From Azoarcus sp. KH32C (GTDB lineage: Bacteria > Pseudomonadota > Gammaproteobacteria > Burkholderiales > Rhodocyclaceae): a stretch of DNA of 64,000 nucleotides. Below the pieces are notes generated by a model. The model was not told the origin of the DNA. It saw nothing but the letters and a program-made list of their open reading frames with translations, and did no database searches. The stretch is from positions 673,590-737,589 of the forward strand of contig NC_020548.1 in assembly GCF_000349945.1 (NCBI RefSeq), read 5' to 3'. A program made the translations under genes and the position numbers. Positions 33,429 to 42,009 of this stretch are shown here, in pieces. Position 1 is the first letter of the stretch. Each line of letters begins with the position of its first letter.

Positions 33429-34724
33429 TCAGCCCTTGCCCATCAGATCGCGCAGCACCGCTTCGATGATCGCGACGCCTTCGCGCAGCACACTGTCGGG
33501 AATCGTCAGCGGCACCATCACGCGGATCACGTTGCCGTAGCTGCCGCAGGTGAGCAGCATCAGGCCGCGATTGAAAGCTTCCGCCTTCAGCTTGTTCGCG
33601 AGATCCGCCGCGGGCGCGCCGGTCGCGGGATCGACGAGTTCGATCGCCGTCATCGCACCCAGCCCGCGCACATCCCCGATGCACTTCAACGAGCCCGCCA
33701 TGTCGCGGAAGGACGCCCGCAGCGTCTCGCCGATCGCGATGCTGCGCTGGCACAGCCCTTCCTTCTCGATCACGTCGAGCACGGCCAGCGCCGAGGCGCA
33801 GGCGAGCGGATGGCCGGCGTAGGTGCTGCCGAGCCCGCCCGGCGGGATCGCGTCCATCACGTCCGCGCGGCCGACGACCGCCGAGATCGGCATGCCGCCG
33901 CCCAGGCCCTTCGCGAGCGTCGTCAGATCCGGCGCAACGCCGAAGTGCTCCATCGCGAAGAGCTTGCCGGTACGCCCGATGCCGGTCTGGATCTCGTCCG
34001 CGACGAGCAGGATGCCGTGCGTGTCGCACAGCGCGCGCAGTCGCTGGAAGAACTCCGCGGTGGCCGGCACGTAGCCGCCCTCGCCTTGCACCGGCTCGAC
34101 GAAGATCGCGCCGATGCGCTGTGGATCGACGTCGTTCTTGAAGAGCTTCTCGATACCGTCGATCGCGTCGCCCACACTCACGCCGTGGTAGGCCGACGGA
34201 TAGGGCGCGTGGTAGACGTCCGCCGGCAACGGGCCGAAGCCGGTCTTGTAGGGCACGACCTTGCCGGTCATCGCCAATGCGAACATCGTGCGGCCGTGGA
34301 AGGCGCCGTTGAAGGCGATGATGCCGGCACGCCCGGTGTAGGCGCGGACGATCTTGACCGCGTTCTCGATCGCCTCGGCACCGGTCGTCATGAACATCGC
34401 CTTCTTCGGCGCGCTACCGGGGGCGAGTTGCGCGAGGCGCTCGGCGAGCGCGACATAGGATTCGTAAGCCGCAACCTGGAAGCAGGTGTGCGAGAACTTC
34501 GCCAGTTGTTGCGAGACTGCGGCCACGATCTCCGGATGGTTGTGGCCGGTATTGACGACCGCGATGCCGGCGCAGAAATCGATGTAGCGCTTGCCCTCGA
34601 CGTCCCACAGCTCGGCGTTCTCGGCGTGGTCGGTGAACACCGGGTGGGCGTTACCGATGCCGCGCGGCACGACGGCGGCGCGGCGGTTCATCAGGGAGGC
34701 ATTCGTTTCGGCAGAGTGGGTCAT
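33429..34724 (-). CDS. gabT: 4-aminobutyrate-type omega-aminotransferase
   Basis: A 431-residue class III aminotransferase. PLP contacts are TTGAEAIENAVK (113-124), VADEIQTGIGRTG (241-253) and Schiff-base Lys272 in TLAKGLGGGMP. The pattern is that of GabT, which transfers the amino group of 4-aminobutyrate to 2-oxoglutarate, but close relatives use 5-aminovalerate or 6-aminohexanoate. The ribosome site is AAGGACCGACGAC. It is divergent from the P-loop/MocR operon, and the shared promoter carries two MocR-like dyads. With the aldehyde dehydrogenase it makes a two-step omega-amino acid to dicarboxylate route. Confidence 0.92.
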   Translation of the reverse strand: MTHSAETNASLMNRRAAVVPRGIGNAHPVFTDHAENAELWDVEGKRYIDFCAGIAVVNTGHNHPEIVAAVSQQLAKFSHTCFQVAAYESYVALAERLAQLAPGSAPKKAMFMTTGAEAIENAVKIVRAYTGRAGIIAFNGAFHGRTMFALAMTGKVVPYKTGFGPLPADVYHAPYPSAYHGVSVGDAIDGIEKLFKNDVDPQRIGAIFVEPVQGEGGYVPATAEFFQRLRALCDTHGILLVADEIQTGIGRTGKLFAMEHFGVAPDLTTLAKGLGGGMPISAVVGRADVMDAIPPGGLGSTYAGHPLACASALAVLDVIEKEGLCQRSIAIGETLRASFRDMAGSLKCIGDVRGLGAMTAIELVDPATGAPAADLANKLKAEAFNRGLMLLTCGSYGNVIRVMVPLTIPDSVLREGVAIIEAVLRDLMGKG

Positions 34725-34759
34725 GTCGTCGGTCCTTCAGGTGTGCGGGAGTGGAGCCA

Positions 34760-34784
34760 CTGTACGGGGCGTGCTCCAGTACAG
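34760..34784. promoter_or_regulatory. MocR-like operator dyad, copy A
   Basis: CTGTAC-N13-GTACAG, a perfect 6-bp dyad in the divergent gabT / P-loop protein promoter. The half-sites match those of the dyad at 34816-34841 and of the palindromes near hyuB and the second MocR, apart from one base less in the spacer. Confidence 0.5.
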
Positions 34785-34815
34785 CCAGACACAAACCCCG
34801 CAGATTTCGGCGTAC

Positions 34816-34841
34816 CTGTATGGCCACACGTACCAATACAG
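34816..34841. promoter_or_regulatory. MocR-like operator dyad, copy B
   Basis: CTGTAT-N14-ATACAG. The half-sites and the 14-base spacer are identical to the core of the long palindrome at 52156-52203 that precedes the second MocR gene. Extending outward from the loop, GGCC/ACCA replace TGCT/AGCA. It is probably bound by the adjacent MocR (36680-38074), controlling gabT and the P-loop gene. Confidence 0.6.
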
Positions 34842-34964
34842 CTTCAACACAGCTGCTTTCGATGCGAGACTCGAGAATCGCGTGACGCAGCGCAAAATGC
34901 CCAGTACGATCCCATGACGCAGTGCCCGCTGAGACTTGCGCCCCCAACGGCAGAGCCAGACACC

Positions 34965-36686
34965 ATGTCCGAAACGCTCCACGACGCCTCCGGCTTCACC
35001 GCCTGGAATCCCGGCCTGGAAACGCGAATCCCGCGCGAGTTCCGGGGCCTGGAAACGATCTGTCGCCCCGAGTGCGCCTTTTCGACACCCGAGCTTCTCG
35101 ACGAACTCGGCGCGATGACCGGGCTGCCGCCCGAGGAGCTCGCGGAGTTGCGCCCGGAGCGCCTCGCGCTGCATGAGCTGATCGTGCGCATCACAGCCGA
35201 TATCGCCGTCGAGGAAGGCGCGTCGGAGGAGAACTTCGGTCAGAACTTCCGCGCGATCGCGCACCAGATCCTGGGCGACCACATCACGCCCAACATGGAC
35301 GCGATCAATGGCATCTACGCCGACTTGCAGCGCGATGCCGGCGAGCGCGTGCGCACGATTCTCGACACCGCACTGGGCCGCCGCGTCACCGAGCAAGCTG
35401 AGCCGCGCTCGTTCATGAGCCGGCTGTTCCGCAAGCCGCCACCGCCTCCCGATCGCCACGAGTCCGCCCCGGAGCGCGAGCATCGCGTCATCGCGGGCTT
35501 CAAGGCGACCGGTCTGGCCGCCACCGATCCGCTCGAACGCGCCGTGTTCAAGAGCCTCTATCGGGTGCTCGGCTCGATCGCGACGAAGCGCACCACCCTC
35601 GGCGCCAATCTCGACATGCTCGGGCGACTCGTCACGCAGCACGTCTGCAACACCTACGGCAGCCAGCTGATCGGCCGCACGATCGCGCCGATGATCGATG
35701 CGGCAATCGCACAGCAAGGCTACACGCGGGTACTCAACCGCGCGGCGCCCGTGCTGATCAGCCTGAAGGGCGCCTCGGCCGCCGGGAAAAGCTCGATCCG
35801 TCCGATGATCAAGCGCGTGATGCGCGAAAGCGGCATCGAAAGCGACGGCTACGCGACGATCAGCCCGGACGTCTGGCGTCGGCTGCTGCTCGACTACGAG
35901 TCGCTCGGTCCGGCGCGCAAGTACGCCGGCCACCTGACGAGCCGCGAAGTGATGGTCATCGACGGCAAGCTCGACCGCTACATCAGCGACAAGGCCCGCC
36001 AGGCGCAGGCGATTCCGCATCTGCTCGTCGACCGCTTCCGCTTCGACAGCTTCTCGAGCAAGGAGATAGCCCGCGTCCTGCACGAGACCTACACGCGCTA
36101 CGTCTCGACGATCCACATGTACTTCATCGTCACGCCACCCGAGGAGACCGTCGAGCGCGGCTGGCAGCGCGCCCTGGAACGCGGGCGCTACAAGGCGGTG
36201 GAAGACTTCCTCGGGCACTGCGTCGAAGCCTATAGCGGCATGCCGCGCATGCTCTTCAAGTGGCTCGCGCACCAGCCCATCGACTACCGCTACTACTTCC
36301 TCGACAACCTCGTGCCGAAAGGCACCTTCCCGACGCCGATCGCTTTCGGCAACCGCAGGGAGATGACGATCTACGACGCGAGCCGGCTCGTCGACATCGG
36401 GCGCTACGAGCACATCAACATCCACGCGAGGAGCCGCGCCGAGGTATACCCGGACGACTACCGCGTGGACATCGCGCGCGACACTGCCTTCCTGCGCAAC
36501 TGCCTGCGCCGCATCCCGCTCGTGACCTTCCGCGACGGCCGCAACGGCCCGCCCTACCTCGAATTCCGCCACGGGACGCCGGTCCTGCTCGACGCCGCAG
36601 TGGTGAATCGGCTCACGATCAACCCCTACTTTGCCGCGATCCTCCGCGAGATCGCACCCAAGCTCGACACCACCGCCCCATGCTGA
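34965..36686 (+). CDS. Large P-loop protein, zeta-toxin-like kinase fold, function unknown
   Basis: About 573 residues; an in-frame ATG at 34914 is an alternative start. The first ~260 residues are helical without a recognised domain, and a Pro-rich linker (RKPPPPPDRH) lies near 156-164. A Walker A motif, GASAAGKSS, is at 269-277. It is followed by ATISPDVWRRLLLDY, REVMVIDGKLD, a Walker B-like MYFIVTPPEETVERGWQRALERGR and a C-terminal region. The P-loop part resembles zeta-toxin/chloramphenicol phosphotransferase kinases, but the protein is far larger and has no epsilon antitoxin. The frame overlaps the MocR start by 7 bases, so the two are translationally coupled. I cannot name a substrate. 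Confidence 0.7.
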   Translation: MSETLHDASGFTAWNPGLETRIPREFRGLETICRPECAFSTPELLDELGAMTGLPPEELAELRPERLALHELIVRITADIAVEEGASEENFGQNFRAIAHQILGDHITPNMDAINGIYADLQRDAGERVRTILDTALGRRVTEQAEPRSFMSRLFRKPPPPPDRHESAPEREHRVIAGFKATGLAATDPLERAVFKSLYRVLGSIATKRTTLGANLDMLGRLVTQHVCNTYGSQLIGRTIAPMIDAAIAQQGYTRVLNRAAPVLISLKGASAAGKSSIRPMIKRVMRESGIESDGYATISPDVWRRLLLDYESLGPARKYAGHLTSREVMVIDGKLDRYISDKARQAQAIPHLLVDRFRFDSFSSKEIARVLHETYTRYVSTIHMYFIVTPPEETVERGWQRALERGRYKAVEDFLGHCVEAYSGMPRMLFKWLAHQPIDYRYYFLDNLVPKGTFPTPIAFGNRREMTIYDASRLVDIGRYEHINIHARSRAEVYPDDYRVDIARDTAFLRNCLRRIPLVTFRDGRNGPPYLEFRHGTPVLLDAAVVNRLTINPYFAAILREIAPKLDTTAPC

Positions 36687-38074
36687 CCCTCGACCACGAG
36701 TCCGACGTCGCCCTCGTCACCCAGATCACCAGCGGGCTGAAGCAGCTCGTCGCCCAGCGCAAGCTCGCGCAGGGCATGAAAGTCCCCTCGATCCGCCAGT
36801 TCGCCCGCCAGCACGGCATCAGCCCCTCCACGGTCGTCGAAGCCTACGACCGGCTCGTCGCCGAAGGCGTCCTCGTCGCGCGCCAGAACACCGGCTTCTT
36901 CGTCCGCAGCGGGATTCGCGACCGGCAGGATCTCCGCGATCCGGGCAGCACCGCGCGCACCATCGACTTCGATGCCCGCTGGCTCGTGCGCCGCATCTGG
37001 GAAGGCGAAGCGACGAGTATCAAGGCCGGCTGCGGCTGGCTGCCCGAGAGCTGGCTCGACGAAGAAGCGATCCGCCGCAACCTGCGCCAGCTCGCGAACC
37101 GCCCCGACGGCAATTTCACGAGTTACGGCCTGCCCAAGGGACTCGAAGCGCTGCGCTGGACGATCAGCGACTGGCTCGGCGAGCAGGAGATCTGTGCCGG
37201 CCCCGAGTCCGTGTTGCTGACGGGCGGCGCGAACCATGCGCTCGCGCTCGTCACCCGCTGCCTGGTGCGTCCCGGCGACATCGTGCTCGTCGACGACCCG
37301 GGCTACAGCGTGCTGAGTTCGCATCTCTCCGCCTGCGGTGCGCGGATCGTCGGCGTGCCCTGGGGACCGCAAGGCCCGGACCTCGGCCAGCTCGAAACCC
37401 TGCTCTCCGTGCACAAGCCGCGCACCTTCTTCACGAACCCGCGGTTGCAGAACCCGACCGGCGCGTCCTACTCGCCCGCGACCGCGCATCGCGTGCTGCA
37501 ACTCGCCGACCGCCACGACCTCACGATCATCGAGGACGACGTCTCGATCGAGCTCGACACCCTGCAGCGGCGCAGCCTCGCGAGCCTCGACCAGCTGCGT
37601 CGCGTGATCTACGTCGGCAGCTTCTCGAAGAGCATCTCGCCCAGCCTGCGCGTCGGCTTCATCGTCGGCGACGTGCCGCTGATCGAGGAACTCACCGCGA
37701 TCAAAATGGGCATGGGCCTGTCCTCGTCCGAACTTACCGAACGCCTGACGCAGGAAATCCTCACCGAAGGCCGCTACCGCAAGCACCTCAAGGGGCTGCG
37801 CCAACGCCTCGGCGAAGCGCTGGCGCAGACCTGCCACCGCCTGGAGGACGCCGGCCTCGAAGTGCTGCTCCATCCGCCCGCCGGCATGTTCGTCTGGGCC
37901 CGCCATCCGGCGTATTCCGATGCCGGACGTCTCAGCGCCGCAGCGGCCGAACACGGCATCCTGCTCGCACCGGGTCATCTCTTCTCGCAGGAGCCCGGCC
38001 CGCAGCCGTGGATGCGCTTCAACGCCGCGTTCTGCGACGACCCTCGGCTGTACGAGTTTCTCGCAGGAGCCTAG
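36680..38074 (+). CDS. MocR/GabR-type transcriptional regulator (copy 1)
   Basis: A 464-residue regulator. The N-terminal GntR winged helix (MKVPSIRQFARQHGISPSTVVEAYDRLVAEG, about residues 33-64) is joined to a class I aminotransferase-like domain. That domain contains NPRLQNPTGASYSP, EDDVSIEL and the PLP lysine in GSFSKSISPSLRVGF. GabR, the model of this family, senses PLP plus GABA and activates gabT and the semialdehyde dehydrogenase gene. The neighbourhood here (gabT and aldehyde dehydrogenase divergent from the operon holding this gene) fits the same role with GABA or a homologue as effector. A paralogue lies at 50668-52068. Confidence 0.9.
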   Translation: MLTLDHESDVALVTQITSGLKQLVAQRKLAQGMKVPSIRQFARQHGISPSTVVEAYDRLVAEGVLVARQNTGFFVRSGIRDRQDLRDPGSTARTIDFDARWLVRRIWEGEATSIKAGCGWLPESWLDEEAIRRNLRQLANRPDGNFTSYGLPKGLEALRWTISDWLGEQEICAGPESVLLTGGANHALALVTRCLVRPGDIVLVDDPGYSVLSSHLSACGARIVGVPWGPQGPDLGQLETLLSVHKPRTFFTNPRLQNPTGASYSPATAHRVLQLADRHDLTIIEDDVSIELDTLQRRSLASLDQLRRVIYVGSFSKSISPSLRVGFIVGDVPLIEELTAIKMGMGLSSSELTERLTQEILTEGRYRKHLKGLRQRLGEALAQTCHRLEDAGLEVLLHPPAGMFVWARHPAYSDAGRLSAAAAEHGILLAPGHLFSQEPGPQPWMRFNAAFCDDPRLYEFLAGA

Positions 38075-38090
38075 CCGGACGGCAAACCGA

Positions 38091-38729
38091 TCAGGTCTTC
38101 TTCAGCACCCAGGCATGTTCCTTCGCCGGGCACTTTCCCCTCAACCCACCCGGAACGTCCGCGCTGTCGACGAGGGCGACATCGAAACGGGCTTCGTAAT
38201 GCCGGCGCACTTCTTCGCCGCTGACGGAAAACGGCGGACCGTCCTGCATGGCCTGATCGTACTCATACGTGATCAGCAGTTGCGGGGCCCGGTTCGTGAT
38301 TTCGGCGAGATGGTTGGCGTAACGGCGCCGCATGTCTTCCGGCAAGGCCACCAATGCAGCCCTGTCGTAGACGGCGTCGACCTGACCGAGATCCTTGGCG
38401 GCCAACTCGAAGATATCGCCGACATGGATGTCGATATCCTGCGCCGCGAAATGCGTCAAGCTACCGGCCTCCGAAATACGCGGTTCCACGCCGAACTCGG
38501 CAAACAACTGCTCGATTGCGACTCTGCTCAGCTCGGCGCCTGCAACGCGGTAGCCCTGTGAAAGCAGCCACGCGATATCCCGCGTCTTTCCGCACAGGGG
38601 CACAAAAACGCGGCTGCCGTGCGACAACGACAGCTCGCCGAAATACCGGATCAGGAATGGATTGACTTGATCCTGGTGAAACCCGATCTCGTTCTTTTCC
38701 CATTTCGCATGCCAAAAGCTTGCATCCAT
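38091..38729 (-). CDS. tpm: Thiopurine S-methyltransferase family protein
   Basis: A 212-residue SAM-dependent methyltransferase. It begins MDASFWHAKWEKNEIGFHQ, as bacterial Tpm enzymes do, and contains RVFVPLCGKTRDIAWLLSQGY for SAM binding and YDRAALVALPEDMRRRY. Bacterial Tpm can methylate thiopurines and also tellurite or selenium species. The ATG at 38729 (seven codons inside the longest frame) matches the family start. It converges on the MocR gene with 16 bases between. Confidence 0.9.
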   Translation of the reverse strand: MDASFWHAKWEKNEIGFHQDQVNPFLIRYFGELSLSHGSRVFVPLCGKTRDIAWLLSQGYRVAGAELSRVAIEQLFAEFGVEPRISEAGSLTHFAAQDIDIHVGDIFELAAKDLGQVDAVYDRAALVALPEDMRRRYANHLAEITNRAPQLLITYEYDQAMQDGPPFSVSGEEVRRHYEARFDVALVDSADVPGGLRGKCPAKEHAWVLKKT

Positions 38730-38750
38730 CCTCGGTATCCTCGTAAACAA

Positions 38751-39302
38751 TTATCCGCCGGACGCGCTCGTCCCGCCCGTCAGGACCAGCGCGCCGTCCT
38801 TGACCGGGATGCGCGCACCGGGCTCGTGGTCCATGCGCACGTGTCCGACTTCCTCGCCAAGTCGATATTCGACCTCATACCCGACCACCTTCTCGCTCTT
38901 GTCCTTCACGGTGGTGCACCGGGTTTCCGTGGAGTTGTAGGTATCCTTGGCCTGCATGTTCTCCTGGACCTTTTTCCCGGCATAGCCGCCGGCAGCAGCG
39001 CCCGCGACGGTAGCGAGCTTCTTGCCGCTGCCGCCTCCGATCCGGCTGCCGAGGAGGCCGCCTGCCACTGCGCCAATCACCGTTCCTGCAATCTGATTTT
39101 CATCCTTGACCGGGGCTTGATGGTTCACGACGACGTCCTTGCAGACTTCGCGCGGGGTAGTGATCGTTTCCTTGAGCGGCTGCACGGCAAGGACTTCGGC
39201 ATATTTCGGTCCGGAGTCAACCAGGTGATAGGTTGCAGCGGCCCCCCCTGCGGTCACAACCAGGGCTCCCAGTCCGATCCCCATTACCATTGATTTGTTC
39301 AT
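38751..39302 (-). CDS. Glycine-zipper 2TM domain protein
   Basis: A 183-residue exported or membrane protein. An N-terminal hydrophobic segment (residues 5-26) acts as signal or anchor. The glycine-zipper region (GTVIGAVAGGLLGSRIGGG, about 73-91, then VAGAAAGGYAGKKVQ) is typical of SlyB/Rick-17 kDa-like proteins. The C-terminal segment has VGYEVEYRLGEEVGHVRMDHEPG. Related proteins are outer-membrane or periplasmic and respond to envelope stress. No catalytic function is expected. It lies 21 bases upstream of the methyltransferase gene on the same strand. Confidence 0.85.
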   Translation of the reverse strand: MNKSMVMGIGLGALVVTAGGAAATYHLVDSGPKYAEVLAVQPLKETITTPREVCKDVVVNHQAPVKDENQIAGTVIGAVAGGLLGSRIGGGSGKKLATVAGAAAGGYAGKKVQENMQAKDTYNSTETRCTTVKDKSEKVVGYEVEYRLGEEVGHVRMDHEPGARIPVKDGALVLTGGTSASGG

Positions 39303-39411
39303 AGGCTTCTCATCGGTCCGTGTAATTCAACGCGATCAACGTGACGGCGTTGCGGGCGCCGATTGTACGTTCGCGCCACTGCACAGTTTCACGACGGAAA
39401 CAAAGAGATAA

Positions 39412-40752
39412 TCAATGATTCGTAGTCGGAGCCTTGCTGCGCTTGTCCGAGTACATCGCCTCGTCAGCATGGCTCAGCAGCTGTTCAATCTCCAGGCCGT
39501 GCTCGGGATAAAGCGCCATGCCTACGCTTGCCGCCACTCCCAGCACGCGGCCGCCGATGTCCATCGGCGGGCTCATCACTTCCCGGATCTTGTCTGCGAC
39601 GGCCTGCGCGTCGGACATGCTTTGCAGGTCTTCGAGCAGCAGCACGAATTCGTCGCCGCCGAGCCGGGCGACGGTATCCGTCTCACGCACGCAGAATTGC
39701 AGTCGCCGTGCGACCTCCTGCAGCATCAGATCTCCCATCGCGTGCCCCAGCGAATCATTGACCTGCTTGAAGTCGTCGATATCCACATACAGCACCGCCA
39801 TCGCCCGCTGGTTGCGAATGCAGCGCGCGAGGGCCGATTGGATCCGATCCTGGAACAGGCGGCGGTTCGGCAGCCCGGTGAGTTCGTCGTGTCGCGCGGC
39901 GCGCAGCAGTTCGGCTTTGAGCTGCGCGCGGTCGATGGCGATGGCGACCTGTTCCGAGACGAAATGCAGAAGCTCCTTGTCCCGTTCCGAATAGTGGGTG
40001 CCGGGCTCGCTCTTCAGCACCAGTACCCCGATCGTTTCCTGCTGTACCTCGAGCGGCAGCGCGAGGGTGCACGCACTGCCACGGGAGGATTTCGTGCCGG
40101 CAAGGGCCGCGAGCGCGGCGTCGCGTGTCGCCCCGGAAACCCCGCCGCACATGATCTGGTCGCAGAAATGACAAGCGATCGGCACGTCGAAGACCGGCGA
40201 ATTCCCCTCACTGTCCATCTGATACGAGAAGCAAAGCTTCTTCGTGCGCCGATCGCAGGTCGCCAGGGCAAGACCCGCCACCGGCACCAGCGTGGCGAGG
40301 ATGCGTTGGATTTCGCGCAGCAGGACATCGAGGTCCGCCGCCTCGTGCGCGGCTTCGGAAATCGCGTAGGTTGCGTGCTGGATGGCTTCCGCCTGTCTCA
40401 GTTCCGTGACGTCGCGCGCCACGCCCACCCGCAACTGGTCCTTCTCCGACCAGCGGGCCGACCACATGATGTGCACGCGGCGGCCATCCTTGCGGATGTA
40501 GCGGTTCTCGAATCCGATCCGGTGATGGCCGGCGATGACCAAGCGGGCCTCTTCGCAGGTTCGCTCGCGATCTTCCGGCGCCACGAAATCGAACAGATTG
40601 CGGCCCGCCAGTTCCTGCGGGGAATAGCCGAACATGCGCTCGCACGCGGCGTTCGCGTAGACGATACGGCCCTCGGCGTCGACGAGGATGACGGTATCGA
40701 GCAGCAGGTCGAGGAAGTCCGGCAAGCAGCCGTCTCGCGTTTCCGTGTCCAT
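39412..40752 (-). CDS. Diguanylate cyclase with PAS and GAF sensors
   Basis: A 446-residue soluble protein making cyclic di-GMP. A PAS domain is at about 12-120, a GAF domain at 125-275, and a GGDEF domain with intact GGDEF at 365-369. The inhibitory I-site RETD at 356-359 is correctly spaced, so product feedback is expected. The GAF domain contains the cluster Cys194-x2-Cys197-x4-Cys202 (CHFCDQIMC), which could bind metal or respond to redox state. It stands alone, 110 bases from the glycine-zipper gene. Confidence 0.92.
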   Translation of the reverse strand: MDTETRDGCLPDFLDLLLDTVILVDAEGRIVYANAACERMFGYSPQELAGRNLFDFVAPEDRERTCEEARLVIAGHHRIGFENRYIRKDGRRVHIMWSARWSEKDQLRVGVARDVTELRQAEAIQHATYAISEAAHEAADLDVLLREIQRILATLVPVAGLALATCDRRTKKLCFSYQMDSEGNSPVFDVPIACHFCDQIMCGGVSGATRDAALAALAGTKSSRGSACTLALPLEVQQETIGVLVLKSEPGTHYSERDKELLHFVSEQVAIAIDRAQLKAELLRAARHDELTGLPNRRLFQDRIQSALARCIRNQRAMAVLYVDIDDFKQVNDSLGHAMGDLMLQEVARRLQFCVRETDTVARLGGDEFVLLLEDLQSMSDAQAVADKIREVMSPPMDIGGRVLGVAASVGMALYPEHGLEIEQLLSHADEAMYSDKRSKAPTTNH

Positions 40753-40829
40753 GCGGAAAGATTACTACCATTCCGTTTCCGTGCGATTGAATCGCGATGC
40801 GAATTCCGTGACATTTGGCCGCCGCACAA

Positions 40830-41252
40830 TCAGGCGCTGAGCAGCTTCCTCAGACCGCGCATCAAGGTGCCCACCCCGGGCAGCTTCATATAGAGTTCTT
40901 CGGACGGATCCCAGTAGTCCCGGTGATAGCGCACCCTGCCCTCGCCGTCGAATCTCAGGTGGGAAACCCCGCGTATCAGTTGCGGCCTGTTTCGCACACC
41001 GAAGCGCGCGCGGAAGTGGAACTCCCAGACCAGCATCGCGCCATGGCCGTCCCCTATCCGATCGGTGACGACAAAGCGCGGCTGGGCCACCCGGCGGAAC
41101 ATGTCGGCGAAGATGTTCTGGATCGCCGCGGTGCCGACGACTTCATTGAACGGATCTTTGAAGTAGGCGGCTTCGGCATAGAACTCGGGCAGTCGGGCGA
41201 GACTTTCGACGGCAAGCTCTTCATAGAAGCGGACCAGGGCATCGAGGCTCAT
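40830..41252 (-). CDS. SnoaL-like/NTF2-fold protein, last gene of the LitR-linked operon
   Basis: A 140-residue NTF2-fold protein starting MSLDALVRFYEELAVESLA, with YFKDPFNEVVG, AMLVWEFHFRAR and VRYHRDYWDPSEELYMKLP. Members of this group occur regularly with Cfa-like methyltransferase, DUF1365 and COG2907 genes. Its ATG is 1 base after the SDR stop. An enzyme or ligand-binding role is possible, but no substrate can be named. Confidence 0.85.
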   Translation of the reverse strand: MSLDALVRFYEELAVESLARLPEFYAEAAYFKDPFNEVVGTAAIQNIFADMFRRVAQPRFVVTDRIGDGHGAMLVWEFHFRARFGVRNRPQLIRGVSHLRFDGEGRVRYHRDYWDPSEELYMKLPGVGTLMRGLRKLLSA

Positions 41253-41253
41253 C

Positions 41254-42009
41254 TCAGCCTCCGGAGAAGCGCCGGACGAGCGGGAAGTACCATCGGTACG
41301 GCAGCAGCGCGAGCAGTTTCATCAGAAGGGTGAAGCGCCTCGGGAAATGAATTTCGAAACAGCCATCGCGGAAACCTTCGAGCAGGGCGATGGAGGCCTG
41401 CTCGGGCGTCAGCAGCGCCGGCATCGCGAAGTCGTTCTTCTCGGTCAAGCGGGTTGCGACAAAGCCGGGATTGACGAGCCAGACGCCGACGCCCTTCGGG
41501 GCGAGTTCGAGATGCAGGCATTCCGCGAAATGGATCAGCGCCGCCTTGCCGGGGCCGTAGCACAGCGCTTTCGGAAGCCCGCGATAGCCGGCGACGCTGG
41601 CCACGAAGGCGATGCCCCCGCCTGTCTGGAGGTGGGCCAGCACGGTCGCCGTCAACCGCAGCGCGCCGCTGAAGTTGACCTCGATGACTCGCTCTGCGGT
41701 GAGCAGGTCGAAGTGCTCGACTCGCATCGGAACGTAGTCCCCGGCAAGATAGATGACCAGATCGACACCGCCGAAGGCAGCCAGGATCGCGTCGCGCGCA
41801 TGTGCAAGGCTTGCCGGATCGGTCGCGTCGCAGGGTTCGACGAGCACGTCCGCGAGCCCGAGCCCGCGCAGCCGTTCGGCGTTTCGCGCGGAAAGCGCAA
41901 GACGGGCGCCCCGCCGATGCAGTTCGCGGGCGGTCGCCGCGCCGATACCGGTCGATGCCCCGACGAGCCACACGCGCTTGCCGCGCCAGTTCGAGATCGC
42001 GGGATTCAC
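41254..42009 (-). CDS. SDR family oxidoreductase of the lipid operon
   Basis: A 251-residue short-chain dehydrogenase. The GTG start at 42009 overlaps the stop of the previous gene (GTGA). The cofactor loop GASTGIGAA is at 17-25, LAGD replaces NNAG at 88-91, and the catalytic Tyr151-x3-Lys155 pair (CYGPGKAAL) is intact. The C-terminal tail is hydrophobic (LLMKLLALLPYRWYFPLVRRF) and may attach to membrane, which fits a lipid substrate. Confidence 0.88.
   Translation of the reverse strand: MNPAISNWRGKRVWLVGASTGIGAATARELHRRGARLALSARNAERLRGLGLADVLVEPCDATDPASLAHARDAILAAFGGVDLVIYLAGDYVPMRVEHFDLLTAERVIEVNFSGALRLTATVLAHLQTGGGIAFVASVAGYRGLPKALCYGPGKAALIHFAECLHLELAPKGVGVWLVNPGFVATRLTEKNDFAMPALLTPEQASIALLEGFRDGCFEIHFPRRFTLLMKLLALLPYRWYFPLVRRFSGG

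Noticed and set aside
34965..36686. Zeta-type toxin of a toxin-antitoxin system
   Set aside because: The P-loop resembles zeta toxins, but the protein is about twice their size, has no small antitoxin gene, and is cotranscribed with a MocR regulator.
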